A stretch of 64,000 bases of DNA, from assembly GCA_021296255.1 (NCBI GenBank), contig JAGWAU010000001.1:26375-90374 (forward strand), given 5' to 3'. The notes under the pieces were generated by a model. It did no database searches. It was given only the letters and a program-made list of their open reading frames with translations, and was not told the origin of the DNA. Position 1 is the first letter of the stretch, and every line of letters starts with the position of its first letter. This stretch comes from Alphaproteobacteria bacterium (GTDB lineage Bacteria; Pseudomonadota; Alphaproteobacteria; UBA2966). This document shows, piece by piece, positions 37,592 to 46,621 of the stretch. The translations under genes were made by a program, and so were the position numbers.

Positions 37592-38264
37592 CACCAACCA
37601 GGATGATGTGAAGGCGCCGAGGCCCGTGGGCGCCGAGGTAAAGGGTCATGGCGATATCTGCGGTCCGCGACGGACCGGTGATGAAATTCACGGTTCGGGG
37701 CATCGTCCCGGCACGTCCAGACGCCGCGGCCTGTTCACGGAGTCGCCGCCAGCCGTCTTCGTAGGTGCCCACGACCTCGCGCTCGCGAAGGACGATCACA
37801 TGAGTCTCGGGCAGGAAGTTGAGGGTGGTCGGCGTGCCCTTTCCGGATGTGGCCATCACGGTGCCGGTTTCGGCGATCCCGGCGAACGCCGGCGTGACCG
37901 ACACGGCATCCGTTTCGTCGGCGACGCCCCGGTGAACTTCGAGCGTCGGCTTGCTCTCCCACGGAACGTCATCAAGGCGCCCGTCAGGCGCGACGACCAG
38001 GCGCGCAGGCAGGTTGTGCGCAATCAAATACTCGACCACCGCCTCCGGCACCTCGCCGAGGTTTCTCACCCGTGCCACGGTCGCGTCGACCTCTTCCGCC
38101 ATGGTCGAGAACAAATCCACCTGATCGGGATGCGACAGTTCGGTCCGCTTCGGGCGCGGACCTACCTGGTGCCGCGCGAGTCGCTCGTCGGCGGTACTTT
38201 CCCCGGTGCCATCCCGACCGAGGTTACCGCGGATGCGGCCGAGGATGGCGTCACGAGCACTCAT
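37578..38264 (-). CDS. lutC: Lactate utilization protein LutC
   Basis: LutC is the third subunit of the LutABC iron-sulfur L-lactate dehydrogenase system. The 228-residue protein has the DUF162 fold, with GIAETGTVMATSGKGTPTTL and VNFITGPSRTADIAMTLYLGAHGP. ATG 38264 is supported by the family start MSARDAILGRIR. It lies 13 bases after lutB and its 3' end overlaps the Smr gene. Confidence 0.94.
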   Translation of the reverse strand: MSARDAILGRIRGNLGRDGTGESTADERLARHQVGPRPKRTELSHPDQVDLFSTMAEEVDATVARVRNLGEVPEAVVEYLIAHNLPARLVVAPDGRLDDVPWESKPTLEVHRGVADETDAVSVTPAFAGIAETGTVMATSGKGTPTTLNFLPETHVIVLREREVVGTYEDGWRRLREQAAASGRAGTMPRTVNFITGPSRTADIAMTLYLGAHGPRRLHIILVGDDDG

Positions 38265-38277
38265 GTCGCGCCTGCCT

Positions 38278-39702
38278 TCACGTCTTTCCCCGTCCGGCAC
38301 GCCGCCAGAGATCCATGAAAGTCTCTCCCTGAGGCGCCGGAAAGTCCCGTCCACCGGTCCAGCCCCTCGACAATGGCAGCCGACGCACCCGTCCCGATCG
38401 TCCCGCGATGGTCCGCAGAACACCCACGAGGAACCGGGCCCAGAGGCGGTAGACCCGAGGGCGCTGCGCGATCCATGCCCAAGCCGCAACCGCCCAGCGT
38501 TCCCGCAACGGCACCAGGCGCTCGCCAAGGCCTTTCTCGCGCAGGTGCCGCAGCATGCGGGGAATCGGTATGCGCACGGGGCAGACGGCCTCGCAACGAC
38601 CGCACAGGCTGGAGGCATTGGGCAGGTGACGCGTCGTCGGCAGCCCGATCAGGTTCGGGGTCAACACGGCGCCCATGGGACCCTGATAGACGGACCCATA
38701 GGCATGACCCCCGATGGAAGCGTAGACCGGACAATGAAACAGGCACGTGCCGCACTTGATGCAGCGCAACATGTCCTGAAAGGGACTCCCGACCAACCGA
38801 CTTCTGCCGTTGTCCAGGATGATCACGTGAAAGCCCTCGGGCCCATCGAGGTCGTCAGGCCGCCGCGGTCCGGTGGAGAACGTCGTGTAGACGGAGAACT
38901 CCTGCCCGGTCGCGGAGCGCGCGAGAACCCGCAACAAGGTCGTCGCGTCCTCCAGTGTTGGGACGATTTTTTCGGGCGTCGCCAACACGATGTGTCGCTT
39001 GGGGAGCGTCTGCGTTAGATCACCGTTACCTTCGTTGGTCACGATCACGGTGCTCCCCGTCTCGGCGACCAGGAAGTTGGCGCCGGTGATGCCGACATCG
39101 GCCTCGATATACTTTCGGCGCAATACCTGACGGGCCTCATCGACCAGTTTGCCCGGATCGTCCAGCCGCTGGGTCTTGCCGTACTGCTGGTGGTGCTCAT
39201 GGAATAGATCGGCGACCTGGTCCTTGGTCTTGTGGATCGCCGGCGCAATGATGTGGCTCGGCGGTTCGTCAGCGAGCTGGATGATGTACTCGCCCAGGTC
39301 GGTTTCGATCGGCGCGATGCCGTGCGATTCCAAAAACGGGTTAAGGCCGATCTCCTCGGCGATCATGGTCTTGCCTTTGGTGACCGTACGCGCGTCGACC
39401 TCCTTGCAAAGGCGCAATACCAGGTCACGGGCCTCGCCCGGAGTCTCGCACCAGTGAACCACCCCACCGCTTTCCACGACGCGCTGCTCGAATCGCTCCA
39501 GATAAATGTCGAGAAACGCGATCGCATGGTTCTTGATATCCCGGGCGGCGTCCCGTAACGCCTCGAATTCCGGGAGACGGTCGACCGCGGCCTGGCGCCT
39601 GGCGCCTCCGAACCCCTGGCGCACCTTATCCAGGGCGGCGCGAAGTTCATCGTCGGCAATCGCCCGGACCGCGTTTTCGCGAAAGGCCTGGCTCGTCTGC
39701 AC
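38278..39702 (-). CDS. lutB: Lactate utilization iron-sulfur protein LutB
   Basis: LutB (YkgF-like) is the iron-sulfur subunit of the LutABC complex that oxidises L-lactate to pyruvate. From the GTG at 39702 it has 474 residues. Two ferredoxin-type clusters are seen: C314-x2-C317-x2-C320-x3-C324 and C367-x2-C370-x3-C374. The start overlaps the lutA stop as TAGTG, so the long upstream frame extension is not used. Confidence 0.94.
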   Translation of the reverse strand: MQTSQAFRENAVRAIADDELRAALDKVRQGFGGARRQAAVDRLPEFEALRDAARDIKNHAIAFLDIYLERFEQRVVESGGVVHWCETPGEARDLVLRLCKEVDARTVTKGKTMIAEEIGLNPFLESHGIAPIETDLGEYIIQLADEPPSHIIAPAIHKTKDQVADLFHEHHQQYGKTQRLDDPGKLVDEARQVLRRKYIEADVGITGANFLVAETGSTVIVTNEGNGDLTQTLPKRHIVLATPEKIVPTLEDATTLLRVLARSATGQEFSVYTTFSTGPRRPDDLDGPEGFHVIILDNGRSRLVGSPFQDMLRCIKCGTCLFHCPVYASIGGHAYGSVYQGPMGAVLTPNLIGLPTTRHLPNASSLCGRCEAVCPVRIPIPRMLRHLREKGLGERLVPLRERWAVAAWAWIAQRPRVYRLWARFLVGVLRTIAGRSGRVRRLPLSRGWTGGRDFPAPQGETFMDLWRRAGRGKT

Positions 39703-40508
39703 TAGACTTCTGCCCGCTCCGGCGCCCCGATCGCGGCGTCTTCCGTCATGTCCGCAAGAAGTTCCGCGGCATGGCGCACGGCGATACCAGTCCCGTCCCG
39801 GCGCATCTTGCCTGCAATGTTCATCAGGCAACCGAGATCGCCACCCACCACCATGTCCGGTTTCACCGAAGCCAAGGCATCCGTCTTGCGACTCACGATA
39901 TCCGTGGATATGGGCCCGTATTTCACGGAGAAGGAGCCACCGAAACCGCAACAGGCTTCGGCTTCGGGAACTTCCCGCAACTCCAGGCCGCTGATGCCGG
40001 TCAGCAGTTCGCGGGGCTGATCCCGGACGCCCATTTCGCGAAGGCTCGAACACGAATCATGATAGGCCGCGATACCGCGAAACGAGGCCTCCACGGATGT
40101 GACGCCACAAACATCGACCAGAAAGGACATGAGCTCCCGCGCGCGGCCAGCGAGAGCCACGGCACGCGGTCCCCATTCGGCGTCGTCGCTGAGCAGGTCT
40201 GGATAGTGGCGGTGCAACATACCGGCGCAGCTTCCCGATGGCGCGACCACCCAATCGAACCCGTCGAAGGCCGCGACAACTTGCCGGGCGATCGCCTGCG
40301 CTTCCGATCGTGCCCCCGAGTTGTAGGCGGGCTGTCCGCAGCAGGTCTGGGTCGCGGGAATTTCGACAACGCAACCAGCATGTTTCAAGAGTTTGACGGC
40401 GGCGAAGCCCACCGTTGGGCGAAACAGATCCACCAGACAGGTGACGAACAACCCCACACGTCGAGTCCCGTCCCTCCGTGGATCCGCCGTGTCGGGGATG
40501 CTTGGCAT
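39702..40508 (-). CDS. lutA: Lactate utilization protein LutA (CCG-domain)
   Basis: LutA (YkgE-like) carries two cysteine-rich CCG domains, seen as TQTCCGQPAYNSG and EACCGFGGSFSVKYG. It accepts electrons in the LutABC L-lactate oxidation complex. ATG 40508 gives 268 residues. A GTG at 40532 has a better ribosome binding site (GAGG eight bases upstream) and is a real alternative. No LldR-type regulator or lactate permease is adjacent; the TRAP permease at the window start is 39 kb away and not obviously linked. Confidence 0.93.
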   Translation of the reverse strand: MPSIPDTADPRRDGTRRVGLFVTCLVDLFRPTVGFAAVKLLKHAGCVVEIPATQTCCGQPAYNSGARSEAQAIARQVVAAFDGFDWVVAPSGSCAGMLHRHYPDLLSDDAEWGPRAVALAGRARELMSFLVDVCGVTSVEASFRGIAAYHDSCSSLREMGVRDQPRELLTGISGLELREVPEAEACCGFGGSFSVKYGPISTDIVSRKTDALASVKPDMVVGGDLGCLMNIAGKMRRDGTGIAVRHAAELLADMTEDAAIGAPERAEV

Positions 40509-40633
40509 CTTTGGAGACCGTCCCGCGTTCACTAACCGGTCCTCGCGTGGGTTCGTTGCGCGTCGCCCAATAAATCCCACGCCGTGCCGCCGTGCAAGCC
40601 GAACGCACCCGCGCCGCCGGCTGAAACTGTCCC

Positions 40634-41860
40634 TCAGTTCGCCTTTTGCATGCCGGCGACAATTCGTTCGCGCGTGCCTTTCGCAAGCAACAGATAATAG
40701 CGCCCCGTCTCGCTCATCTTTCCCGCGACTTCCTCGGCCGCCGGTCCGCTACCCCAGAAAACGTCGCCCCGCACCGCTCCGCGAATGGCACTGCCCGTAT
40801 CCTGCGCAATGAGCAGCCGGCGCAGCGGCGCCCCGTCGGGATTGTCGGCCGTGGACGGCATTGACGTCTCCAGCCAAACCGGCACATGAAGCGGCAACAG
40901 CGTAGTGTCGACCGCAAGCGAACGGCCAGGTGTCAGAACAACCTGTCCCGCGCCGATCGGACCTTCGCCGGCGATCTCGCGAAAGAAAATGTACCGCGCA
41001 TTGGAGGACATCACGTCCCTCGCCATCTGCGGATTCGATTTGAGCCATTGCCGAATCGACTGCATCGAGACGCCATCTTCCGGCAACGCACCCCGCTCCA
41101 CCAATTCCCTGCCGATCGCCGTATAAGGATGGCCGTTGCTGGCGGTGAAACCGACACGGGTTTGGGTACCATCGTTGAGGTTTATGCGGCCAGTACCCTG
41201 GATGTGGAGAAAGAACGCGTCGACTTCATCTCGCAACCAGATGATCGGCTTGGCCCGATCTGCCAGTTCTCCGCGTTCGATGGCAGCACGGGTTTCGAAC
41301 GGTCTGAGCTTCCCATCTTTCAAGCGCCCCACCAACCGAATCCCGTTCCACTCGGGACGAAAGTCACCCAGATTCGCCGTGACCAAATCCTCGGGCCGCC
41401 CGTGAATCGGCACGTTGAAGCGGCCTATCCGTTGGCGGCTGCCCTCGAACAGCGGTTCGTAATATCCGGTAAAAAGGCCCTCGGCCTTGCCGACGCCCGT
41501 AACGGCAACCGGTTCGAACTCGGTCTCAAAATAGCGACGGACCTTGGCAGCGTCACCGCTCTCCACCTCACGTGCCCGCCGGCACGCCCCACGCAAATCC
41601 GACGGCTTGATACCGACCGTGTTGGACCCAACGGGTTGTTGCGGCGGAAACCCGCCCAGTCGACCGCAAGAACGGACGAAGGCCTCGAGCGCCGGACCTG
41701 GGTCGTCCTCCTCCCACCCGCGCAGGGCGTCAAACCCGACGGGACGGAATTCGATGGACGACTCAGTGGCAGGCAATGGCTTCAGCAACCACCAGGCTAC
41801 CAGCGCAACGAACAACGCGACGAGAGAGACACCGACCCCTCCGATGTGCCGCCCGTTCAT
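40634..41860 (-). CDS. mltA: Membrane-bound lytic murein transglycosylase A
   Basis: MltA cleaves peptidoglycan glycan strands to give 1,6-anhydro ends. The 408-residue protein has an N-terminal hydrophobic anchor (about 9-27) without a lipobox, unlike the lipoprotein form in E. coli. It has the MltA domain with GLFTGYYEPLFEGS and FLHIQGTGRI, and a 3D domain with catalytic Asp in QDTGSAIRGAVRGDVFWG. It begins three bases after a Tim44-like gene and is surely co-transcribed with it. Confidence 0.94.
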   Translation of the reverse strand: MNGRHIGGVGVSLVALFVALVAWWLLKPLPATESSIEFRPVGFDALRGWEEDDPGPALEAFVRSCGRLGGFPPQQPVGSNTVGIKPSDLRGACRRAREVESGDAAKVRRYFETEFEPVAVTGVGKAEGLFTGYYEPLFEGSRQRIGRFNVPIHGRPEDLVTANLGDFRPEWNGIRLVGRLKDGKLRPFETRAAIERGELADRAKPIIWLRDEVDAFFLHIQGTGRINLNDGTQTRVGFTASNGHPYTAIGRELVERGALPEDGVSMQSIRQWLKSNPQMARDVMSSNARYIFFREIAGEGPIGAGQVVLTPGRSLAVDTTLLPLHVPVWLETSMPSTADNPDGAPLRRLLIAQDTGSAIRGAVRGDVFWGSGPAAEEVAGKMSETGRYYLLLAKGTRERIVAGMQKAN

Positions 41861-41863
41861 GGA

Positions 41864-42544
41864 CTATTGCGGGCTACGGGTCTCGACCAACTGCCAATTC
41901 GGATCAGAGTTTCGGATCTCATGCGCAAACGTCCAGAAATCGGTTACGTCCTGCGCCTGATCCGGATCGCCCGTGACAACGGTTCCGTTTTCCTCTCGTG
42001 TCACATTGATAACGTCGGCGACGAACTTGACGGTAATTTCGACGACTTCACCGGACACCCGGGCCTCCACGATGTCCGTGGTATGAATGGTCAGCAGCGT
42101 CGTTTCCAACGTGTGTCCCTCGGCAATCCGCTCCTGGATCGCCCCGGAGAAATTCTCGTAGACCTCGTCCGACAGGAGCCGGCGAAGAATCGCATCATCG
42201 GCCACGGCGTACGCGGTGACGATCATCTCGTACGCCATGCGAGCGCCCCGGAGAAACTCTTCGGCATCGAACCGCGGGTCGGCGAGGCGAATCTCGGTGA
42301 GGCCCGCCGCAACGATAGCCTCTTCCTCGGACGCATACTCCGGTTCGGCCGAGTCGACCGTGTCCTGCGCGCGATCCGGCAAACTGACGACGTTCTCTTC
42401 CCTGCTTTGCTGGCGCGACGCGGAGCCTTGACCGGACCGACCATTTCCCGGACGCCGACCCAAAACACCCCGCAGGCGCAGAATGATGAACGCCGCCACC
42501 ATGGCGAACAATACGATGTCAAGAAATGGGAAGCCCTCGCCCAT
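41864..42544 (-). CDS. Tim44/TimA-domain membrane protein
   Basis: A 226-residue protein with one N-terminal membrane helix (about 8-24), a charged linker and a C-terminal Tim44-like domain (about 85-222) that ends in WTFAHEIRNSDPNWQLVETRSPQ. The domain is the bacterial relative of the mitochondrial import-motor protein Tim44. Its bacterial role is unsettled. The place between mltA and the divergent fxsA-secB pair is conserved in alphaproteobacteria. The protein should face the cytoplasm or periplasm as a peripheral domain on a single helix. Confidence 0.92.
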   Translation of the reverse strand: MGEGFPFLDIVLFAMVAAFIILRLRGVLGRRPGNGRSGQGSASRQQSREENVVSLPDRAQDTVDSAEPEYASEEEAIVAAGLTEIRLADPRFDAEEFLRGARMAYEMIVTAYAVADDAILRRLLSDEVYENFSGAIQERIAEGHTLETTLLTIHTTDIVEARVSGEVVEITVKFVADVINVTREENGTVVTGDPDQAQDVTDFWTFAHEIRNSDPNWQLVETRSPQ

Positions 42545-42734
42545 TGTCTACGATCCTGTGGAAGAAGCCACGCCACAACCACGGCCCAGTCCGACATGCC
42601 GGATCCCCGTCGTGGCATCAAAACTCCGGGCGTGTCGATAGATGGTACACTAGCGGCTTGTCGGGACGTGGTCCAGAGTCAGGACCGCTGTAACCCATCG
42701 CCTCCCCGGGCGACACAGCGCAAGAGCGCAATTC

Positions 42735-43262
42735 ATGCCACTCCTTCTGCTGTCAGTACTCATCGCCGTTCCGCTGATAGAGATCGGCGTGTTCATACAG
42801 GTGGGCGGAACCATCGGCCTCTGGCCCACGCTGGGCGCAATCGTCTTGACGGCTCTAGCAGGTTCCGCGCTTATCCGCCATCAAGGCTTGGCCATCCTCG
42901 GTCAGGCGCGAGACAGCTTCGCCGCAGGCCGACTGCCGGTCCGCGAAATCTTCGATGGCATCTGCCTGCTCCTGGCCGGTGCACTTTTGCTGACACCCGG
43001 CTTCGTGACCGACGCCATCGGCGCGTTGTTCCTCGTTCCAACTATCCGAGGGCTCATACGAACGGCCGTGCTCACGCAATTTCTTGACAGACACGGGGAT
43101 CGAAAGAATGGTGACGCTTCCGCAAGGGACGGTGAGCCGACAACGATCGAAGGGGAGTATTCCGTTGCAGGCTCGAACGGGGAACCTCACGAACGATCTT
43201 CGATCGCCAATAGGGATGCCGCCGATGAAAATCAGGGCTCGGCCGGCCGAACGCGGACTTAA
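42735..43262 (+). CDS. fxsA: FxsA family membrane protein
   Basis: A 175-residue FxsA protein. The N-terminal 110 residues hold the conserved hydrophobic helices (LLLLSVLIAVPLIEIGVFIQ, then LWPTLGAIVLTALAGSALIR and LLLTPGFVTDAIG), followed by a hydrophilic tail. In E. coli FxsA affects phage exclusion. The general function is unknown. It precedes secB by 35 bases. The 190-bp gap upstream to the divergent Tim44-like gene shows no clear promoter. Confidence 0.9.
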   Translation: MPLLLLSVLIAVPLIEIGVFIQVGGTIGLWPTLGAIVLTALAGSALIRHQGLAILGQARDSFAAGRLPVREIFDGICLLLAGALLLTPGFVTDAIGALFLVPTIRGLIRTAVLTQFLDRHGDRKNGDASARDGEPTTIEGEYSVAGSNGEPHERSSIANRDAADENQGSAGRTRT

Positions 43263-43297
43263 GTGGTACAACAAGGTCCAACGCCAGGGAACGCAGC

Positions 43298-43792
43298 ATG
43301 TCGGATGCCGCTGACGGCAGTACGCGGGCGGCGCCACGGCTGAGTATCAGGGCGCAGTACGTCAAGGATCTCTCGTTCGAGAATCCCAACGCCCCGAGCA
43401 GTTTACGATCGGAACGAAGCCAACCGGTCATCAAGGTCGACGTCGACGTCGACGCGCGGTCTCTCGGAAACTCCAACTACGAAGTGGGCCTCAGAATTAC
43501 GGCGAATGCGTCCCGGGACGACAGCACACTGTTCGTTGTCGAACTTCAGTACTCAGGCGTCTTTCTGATTCAAAACTTCCCGCCGGAACGACTCGAGTCC
43601 GTATGCATGATCGAGTGCCCCCGGATTATGTTCCCGTTCGCCCGACACGTCATCGCCGAGACGACTCGCGACGGGGGTTTCGCACCCCTGTTGCTGGACC
43701 CGATCAATTTTTCCGAGCTTTACCGTCAACACCGGGCCAAGCGGGACGTCTCCGAAGCAGACCCCAACGTGACCGCCACCGTTCCTGAGTGA
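43298..43792 (+). CDS. secB: Protein-export chaperone SecB
   Basis: SecB keeps precursors unfolded and hands them to SecA. The 164-residue protein has the family core, including QYVKDLSFENPNAP, VVELQYSGVF and CPRIMFPFARHVIAETTRDGGF, and LLLDPINFSELYRQ. It is full length. The order fxsA-secB-(dnaQ opposite) is standard for the class. Confidence 0.97.
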   Translation: MSDAADGSTRAAPRLSIRAQYVKDLSFENPNAPSSLRSERSQPVIKVDVDVDARSLGNSNYEVGLRITANASRDDSTLFVVELQYSGVFLIQNFPPERLESVCMIECPRIMFPFARHVIAETTRDGGFAPLLLDPINFSELYRQHRAKRDVSEADPNVTATVPE

Positions 43793-43835
43793 CGAATGCG
43801 GGATGCGGGATGCGGGCGGTGCCCTGTCCGGCGGA

Positions 43836-44501
43836 CTATCTGCGCCAGATCGGGTTTACCAGCGTATCCACGAACGCCTCGTGAGCAGCGAGTTCCCCTT
43901 CCGTCGGCTCGTGGCGGCGAGGCGCCCGCTCCAACGTGGCACTGCCGACATCCTCTATGACGGTCGCGCGGGTCTCGAATGTCAAACCTGGTTGCCGCCC
44001 ACCGATCAATTCCAGGTACACTTCCGCGAGCAGTTCGGCATCCAACAGAGCTCCGTGCTTCGTCCGTTCCGAATTATCGATATTGAAGCGCCGGCATAAC
44101 GCGTCCAGGTTGGCTTGCCCACCGGGATACTTCTTGCGCGCCAAGGCCACGGTGTCGACCACGCTGTTCCGCAAGGTGCCGCGACCCGCGCGCGCCAGTT
44201 CGGCATTCAAGAAGCCGAGATCGAATTCAGCATTGTGAATGATCAACCGTGACTCGGCCACGAATTCCAGGAAGGCATCGGCGCCCGACTCGAACAACGG
44301 CTTTGTTGCCACGAATTCGTCCGTGAGACCGTGGATTTGCACAGCCTCTTCCGGCACGCTTCGTTCGGGATTCAGGTACTCATGGAATATTGAGCCCGTG
44401 GGCACATGATTGACGAGCTCGAGGCAACCGATCTCGATGACACGGTGTCCGGCCGCAGGGCTCAATCCCGTGGTTTCGGTGTCGACGACGATTTCACGCA
44501 T
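43836..44501 (-). CDS. dnaQ: DNA polymerase III epsilon subunit (3'-5' exonuclease)
   Basis: DnaQ proofreads for DNA polymerase III. The 221-residue protein has the DEDDh exonuclease motifs: VVDTETTGLSP, HNAEFDLGFLN and KHGALLDAELLAEVYLEL. It is complete, although shorter than E. coli DnaQ in the clamp/polymerase-binding tail. It is the last gene of the ppsR-maf-aroE-coaE-dnaQ run; 31 bases separate it from coaE. Confidence 0.95.
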   Translation of the reverse strand: MREIVVDTETTGLSPAAGHRVIEIGCLELVNHVPTGSIFHEYLNPERSVPEEAVQIHGLTDEFVATKPLFESGADAFLEFVAESRLIIHNAEFDLGFLNAELARAGRGTLRNSVVDTVALARKKYPGGQANLDALCRRFNIDNSERTKHGALLDAELLAEVYLELIGGRQPGLTFETRATVIEDVGSATLERAPRRHEPTEGELAAHEAFVDTLVNPIWRR

Positions 44502-44532
44502 TCACTTGGGCGAGACGGCGCTACGAAGAATT

Positions 44533-45162
44533 TTATCCGTACCGGGTTGGCGGACGTGCACGTTTGCCTTTGGCGCTCCGGCGCAGCATTGTGACAATGG
44601 ACTTGATCCGCTGCAAGGAGTAGCGCCTTCCGTTCCCGGTCGGAATGACAAAGTCGGCCTGTCTCCGCTTCTCGGCATCCGGCATCTGACGCGCCAATAC
44701 GCCCGCAAGTTTTTCCGGTGTCATCCCGGGACGCCTCAACACACGGTCCGACTGCACGAAATGTGGGGCACTCACCACACAGGTAAAGTCGCACTCCGCC
44801 TCGCCGGCGGTTTCGAACAACAACGGAATGTCGAGCAAGACCAAGCTCTCGCCACGGGACTCGGCCAAGCGGATGAACCGGGCCCGCGATGCTCTGACTT
44901 TCGGGTGGAGTATACCTTCGAGCTTTCTCAAGGCGTCTGCATCGCCGAACACCCGCCGACCCAACGCGTCGCGGTCGACGGCACCGCCGCAAACGACATC
45001 CGAGAACGCGGTCTCCACCTCTGCCACAGCCGCACCGCCTTTGCCCAGCAGACGATGAACCTCTGCGTCCGCGTCGAACACGGGGACCCCGATCTGGCGG
45101 AACGCGTTGGCGGCGGTGGTCTTACCCATGCCGATCGAACCGGTGAGGCCGAGTATGATCAC
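44533..45162 (-). CDS. coaE: Dephospho-CoA kinase
   Basis: CoaE phosphorylates dephospho-CoA, the last step of coenzyme A synthesis. The 209-residue protein begins MIILGLTGSIGMGKTTAANA, a P-loop. The start is a GTG that overlaps the aroE stop as GTGA. The C-terminus is basic (KGKRARPPTRYG). Confidence 0.95.
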   Translation of the reverse strand: MIILGLTGSIGMGKTTAANAFRQIGVPVFDADAEVHRLLGKGGAAVAEVETAFSDVVCGGAVDRDALGRRVFGDADALRKLEGILHPKVRASRARFIRLAESRGESLVLLDIPLLFETAGEAECDFTCVVSAPHFVQSDRVLRRPGMTPEKLAGVLARQMPDAEKRRQADFVIPTGNGRRYSLQRIKSIVTMLRRSAKGKRARPPTRYG

Positions 45163-46019
45163 GTTCGCGGCAAGCCTTTCAGATCCGCTTCAACATAGGC
45201 ACGCAGCTCTTCCGTGACCACCGGCGTCACCCCAAACCAGACTTCGAATCCCGGGCGTGCCTGGTGCAGCAGCATCCCCAACCCGTCAACGACGCGATTG
45301 CCGCGCTCTGCCGCCTCAGCGAGAAGAGCGGTCTCCAAGGGTACGTAGACGGCATCCGTGACGACGGCTTCCTGCGGCAGGGCGTCGAGCGGCAGGTCGA
45401 GGGACGCTTCGCCCTGCATACCGAGCTTCGTGGTGTTGACCAGCAATCCGGCTTCGTTCAACGATCCGGCACGGTCGATCCATGGCCAAGTCCTCGCCGC
45501 GGGGCCCAACTCGTCGGCCAAGGCGTCGGCCCGCGCGGTCGTCCGATTGACGATTCTGATTTCGGGCGCGCCTCCGTCGACGAGCGCGAACGCGATGGCC
45601 CGCGCGGCGCCGCCAGCGCCAACGACAACCGCTGGACCGCTGCTTGCCGTCCACTCCGGCACGAATTCGCGAAGGTTCTCAATGAACCCGAATGCGTCGG
45701 TATTGGATCCGTGAAGGCTGCCATCTTCGCGAACCACGACAGTGTTTACGGCCCCGATCTTCTGAGCCAGTTCGTCGGCGTCATCCACGGCTTCCAGTGC
45801 CGCCTCCTTATGCGGGACGGTGACATTGGCGCCGACGAACCCTAGCCGCGGCAGGATACGGAGCGCCCGATCGAAGTGCTCGGGAGCGACGGCGAGCGGC
45901 ACGTAGGCGCCGTCGATGCCGTAGAAATCTAACCAAAACCCATGCAGGAGCGGTGACCGCGAGTGCGCGACGGGCCAGCCGAAAATACCGGCTATCCGCC
46001 CTGCAGCCGAATTTCTCAC
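45159..46019 (-). CDS. aroE: Shikimate dehydrogenase
   Basis: AroE reduces 3-dehydroshikimate to shikimate with NADPH. The 286-residue protein has the substrate motif GWPVAHSRSPLLHGFW, catalytic Lys in NVTVPHKEAAL and the nucleotide loop VVGAGGAARAI. The GTG start overlaps the maf stop (GTGA). It sits in the coupled maf-aroE-coaE chain. Confidence 0.96.
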   Translation of the reverse strand: MRNSAAGRIAGIFGWPVAHSRSPLLHGFWLDFYGIDGAYVPLAVAPEHFDRALRILPRLGFVGANVTVPHKEAALEAVDDADELAQKIGAVNTVVVREDGSLHGSNTDAFGFIENLREFVPEWTASSGPAVVVGAGGAARAIAFALVDGGAPEIRIVNRTTARADALADELGPAARTWPWIDRAGSLNEAGLLVNTTKLGMQGEASLDLPLDALPQEAVVTDAVYVPLETALLAEAAERGNRVVDGLGMLLHQARPGFEVWFGVTPVVTEELRAYVEADLKGLPRT

Positions 46020-46621
46020 GTCGCGATCACCTCTCTGTCACGCAGAAAGTTGAGCAGCGGCAGGAGCGGAAGTCCCAACACAGCGAAGTAATCCCCTTCG
46101 ATTCTGGAGAACAACTGCGCACCCAACCCTTCGAGTCGATACGCGCCGACCGAGGCGAGAATGCTCTCGCCCGCGTCGGCGATGTACGTGTCGAGAAACG
46201 CGTTCGAGAAGTCCCGGACATGCAACGTAACGGCCTCCGAGTACAACCACCGTGACCGGCTCCCGAACGCGACACAGACCGCGCTGACGAGGTCGTGCGA
46301 ACGGCCTCGAAACCGGCGCAAATGAGACGCGGCTTCCTCGACATCCATGGGTTTGTCGAAGATGGTCCCTTCGAACACCAAAACCTGATCCGCCCCAATC
46401 ACCCAGGCGTCTGGCCGGCGTCGCGACACAGCCAACGCCTTGGCTTCAGCAAGCGTCGTCGCGACGTCTTCTGCAGTCATAGCCGCCGCATGACAGTCCT
46501 TCTTGACCTCTGATTCATCGATCTCCGCGGCATCGACCTCGAAGGTGAGACCCGCTTTCTTGAGAACCCAACTTCTGACAGGGCTTGCGCTTGCAAGCAC
46601 GAGGACACCGGACTTGCTCAC
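46016..46621 (-). CDS. maf: Maf-family nucleotide pyrophosphatase
   Basis: Maf proteins hydrolyse dTTP, UTP or modified nucleotides and have been linked to septum inhibition. The 201-residue protein starts SKSGVLVLASASPVRSWVL and carries VIGADQVLVFEG, with the catalytic Asp. The GTG start overlaps the ppsR stop as GTGA. The family branch (YceF- or YhdE-like) cannot be fixed by eye. Confidence 0.93.
   Translation of the reverse strand: MSKSGVLVLASASPVRSWVLKKAGLTFEVDAAEIDESEVKKDCHAAAMTAEDVATTLAEAKALAVSRRRPDAWVIGADQVLVFEGTIFDKPMDVEEAASHLRRFRGRSHDLVSAVCVAFGSRSRWLYSEAVTLHVRDFSNAFLDTYIADAGESILASVGAYRLEGLGAQLFSRIEGDYFAVLGLPLLPLLNFLRDREVIAT

Noticed and set aside
40886..43087. Plus-strand open frame of 733 codons
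   Set aside because: It runs antisense to mltA and the Tim44-like gene and then overlaps fxsA in another frame; the composition is not protein-like.
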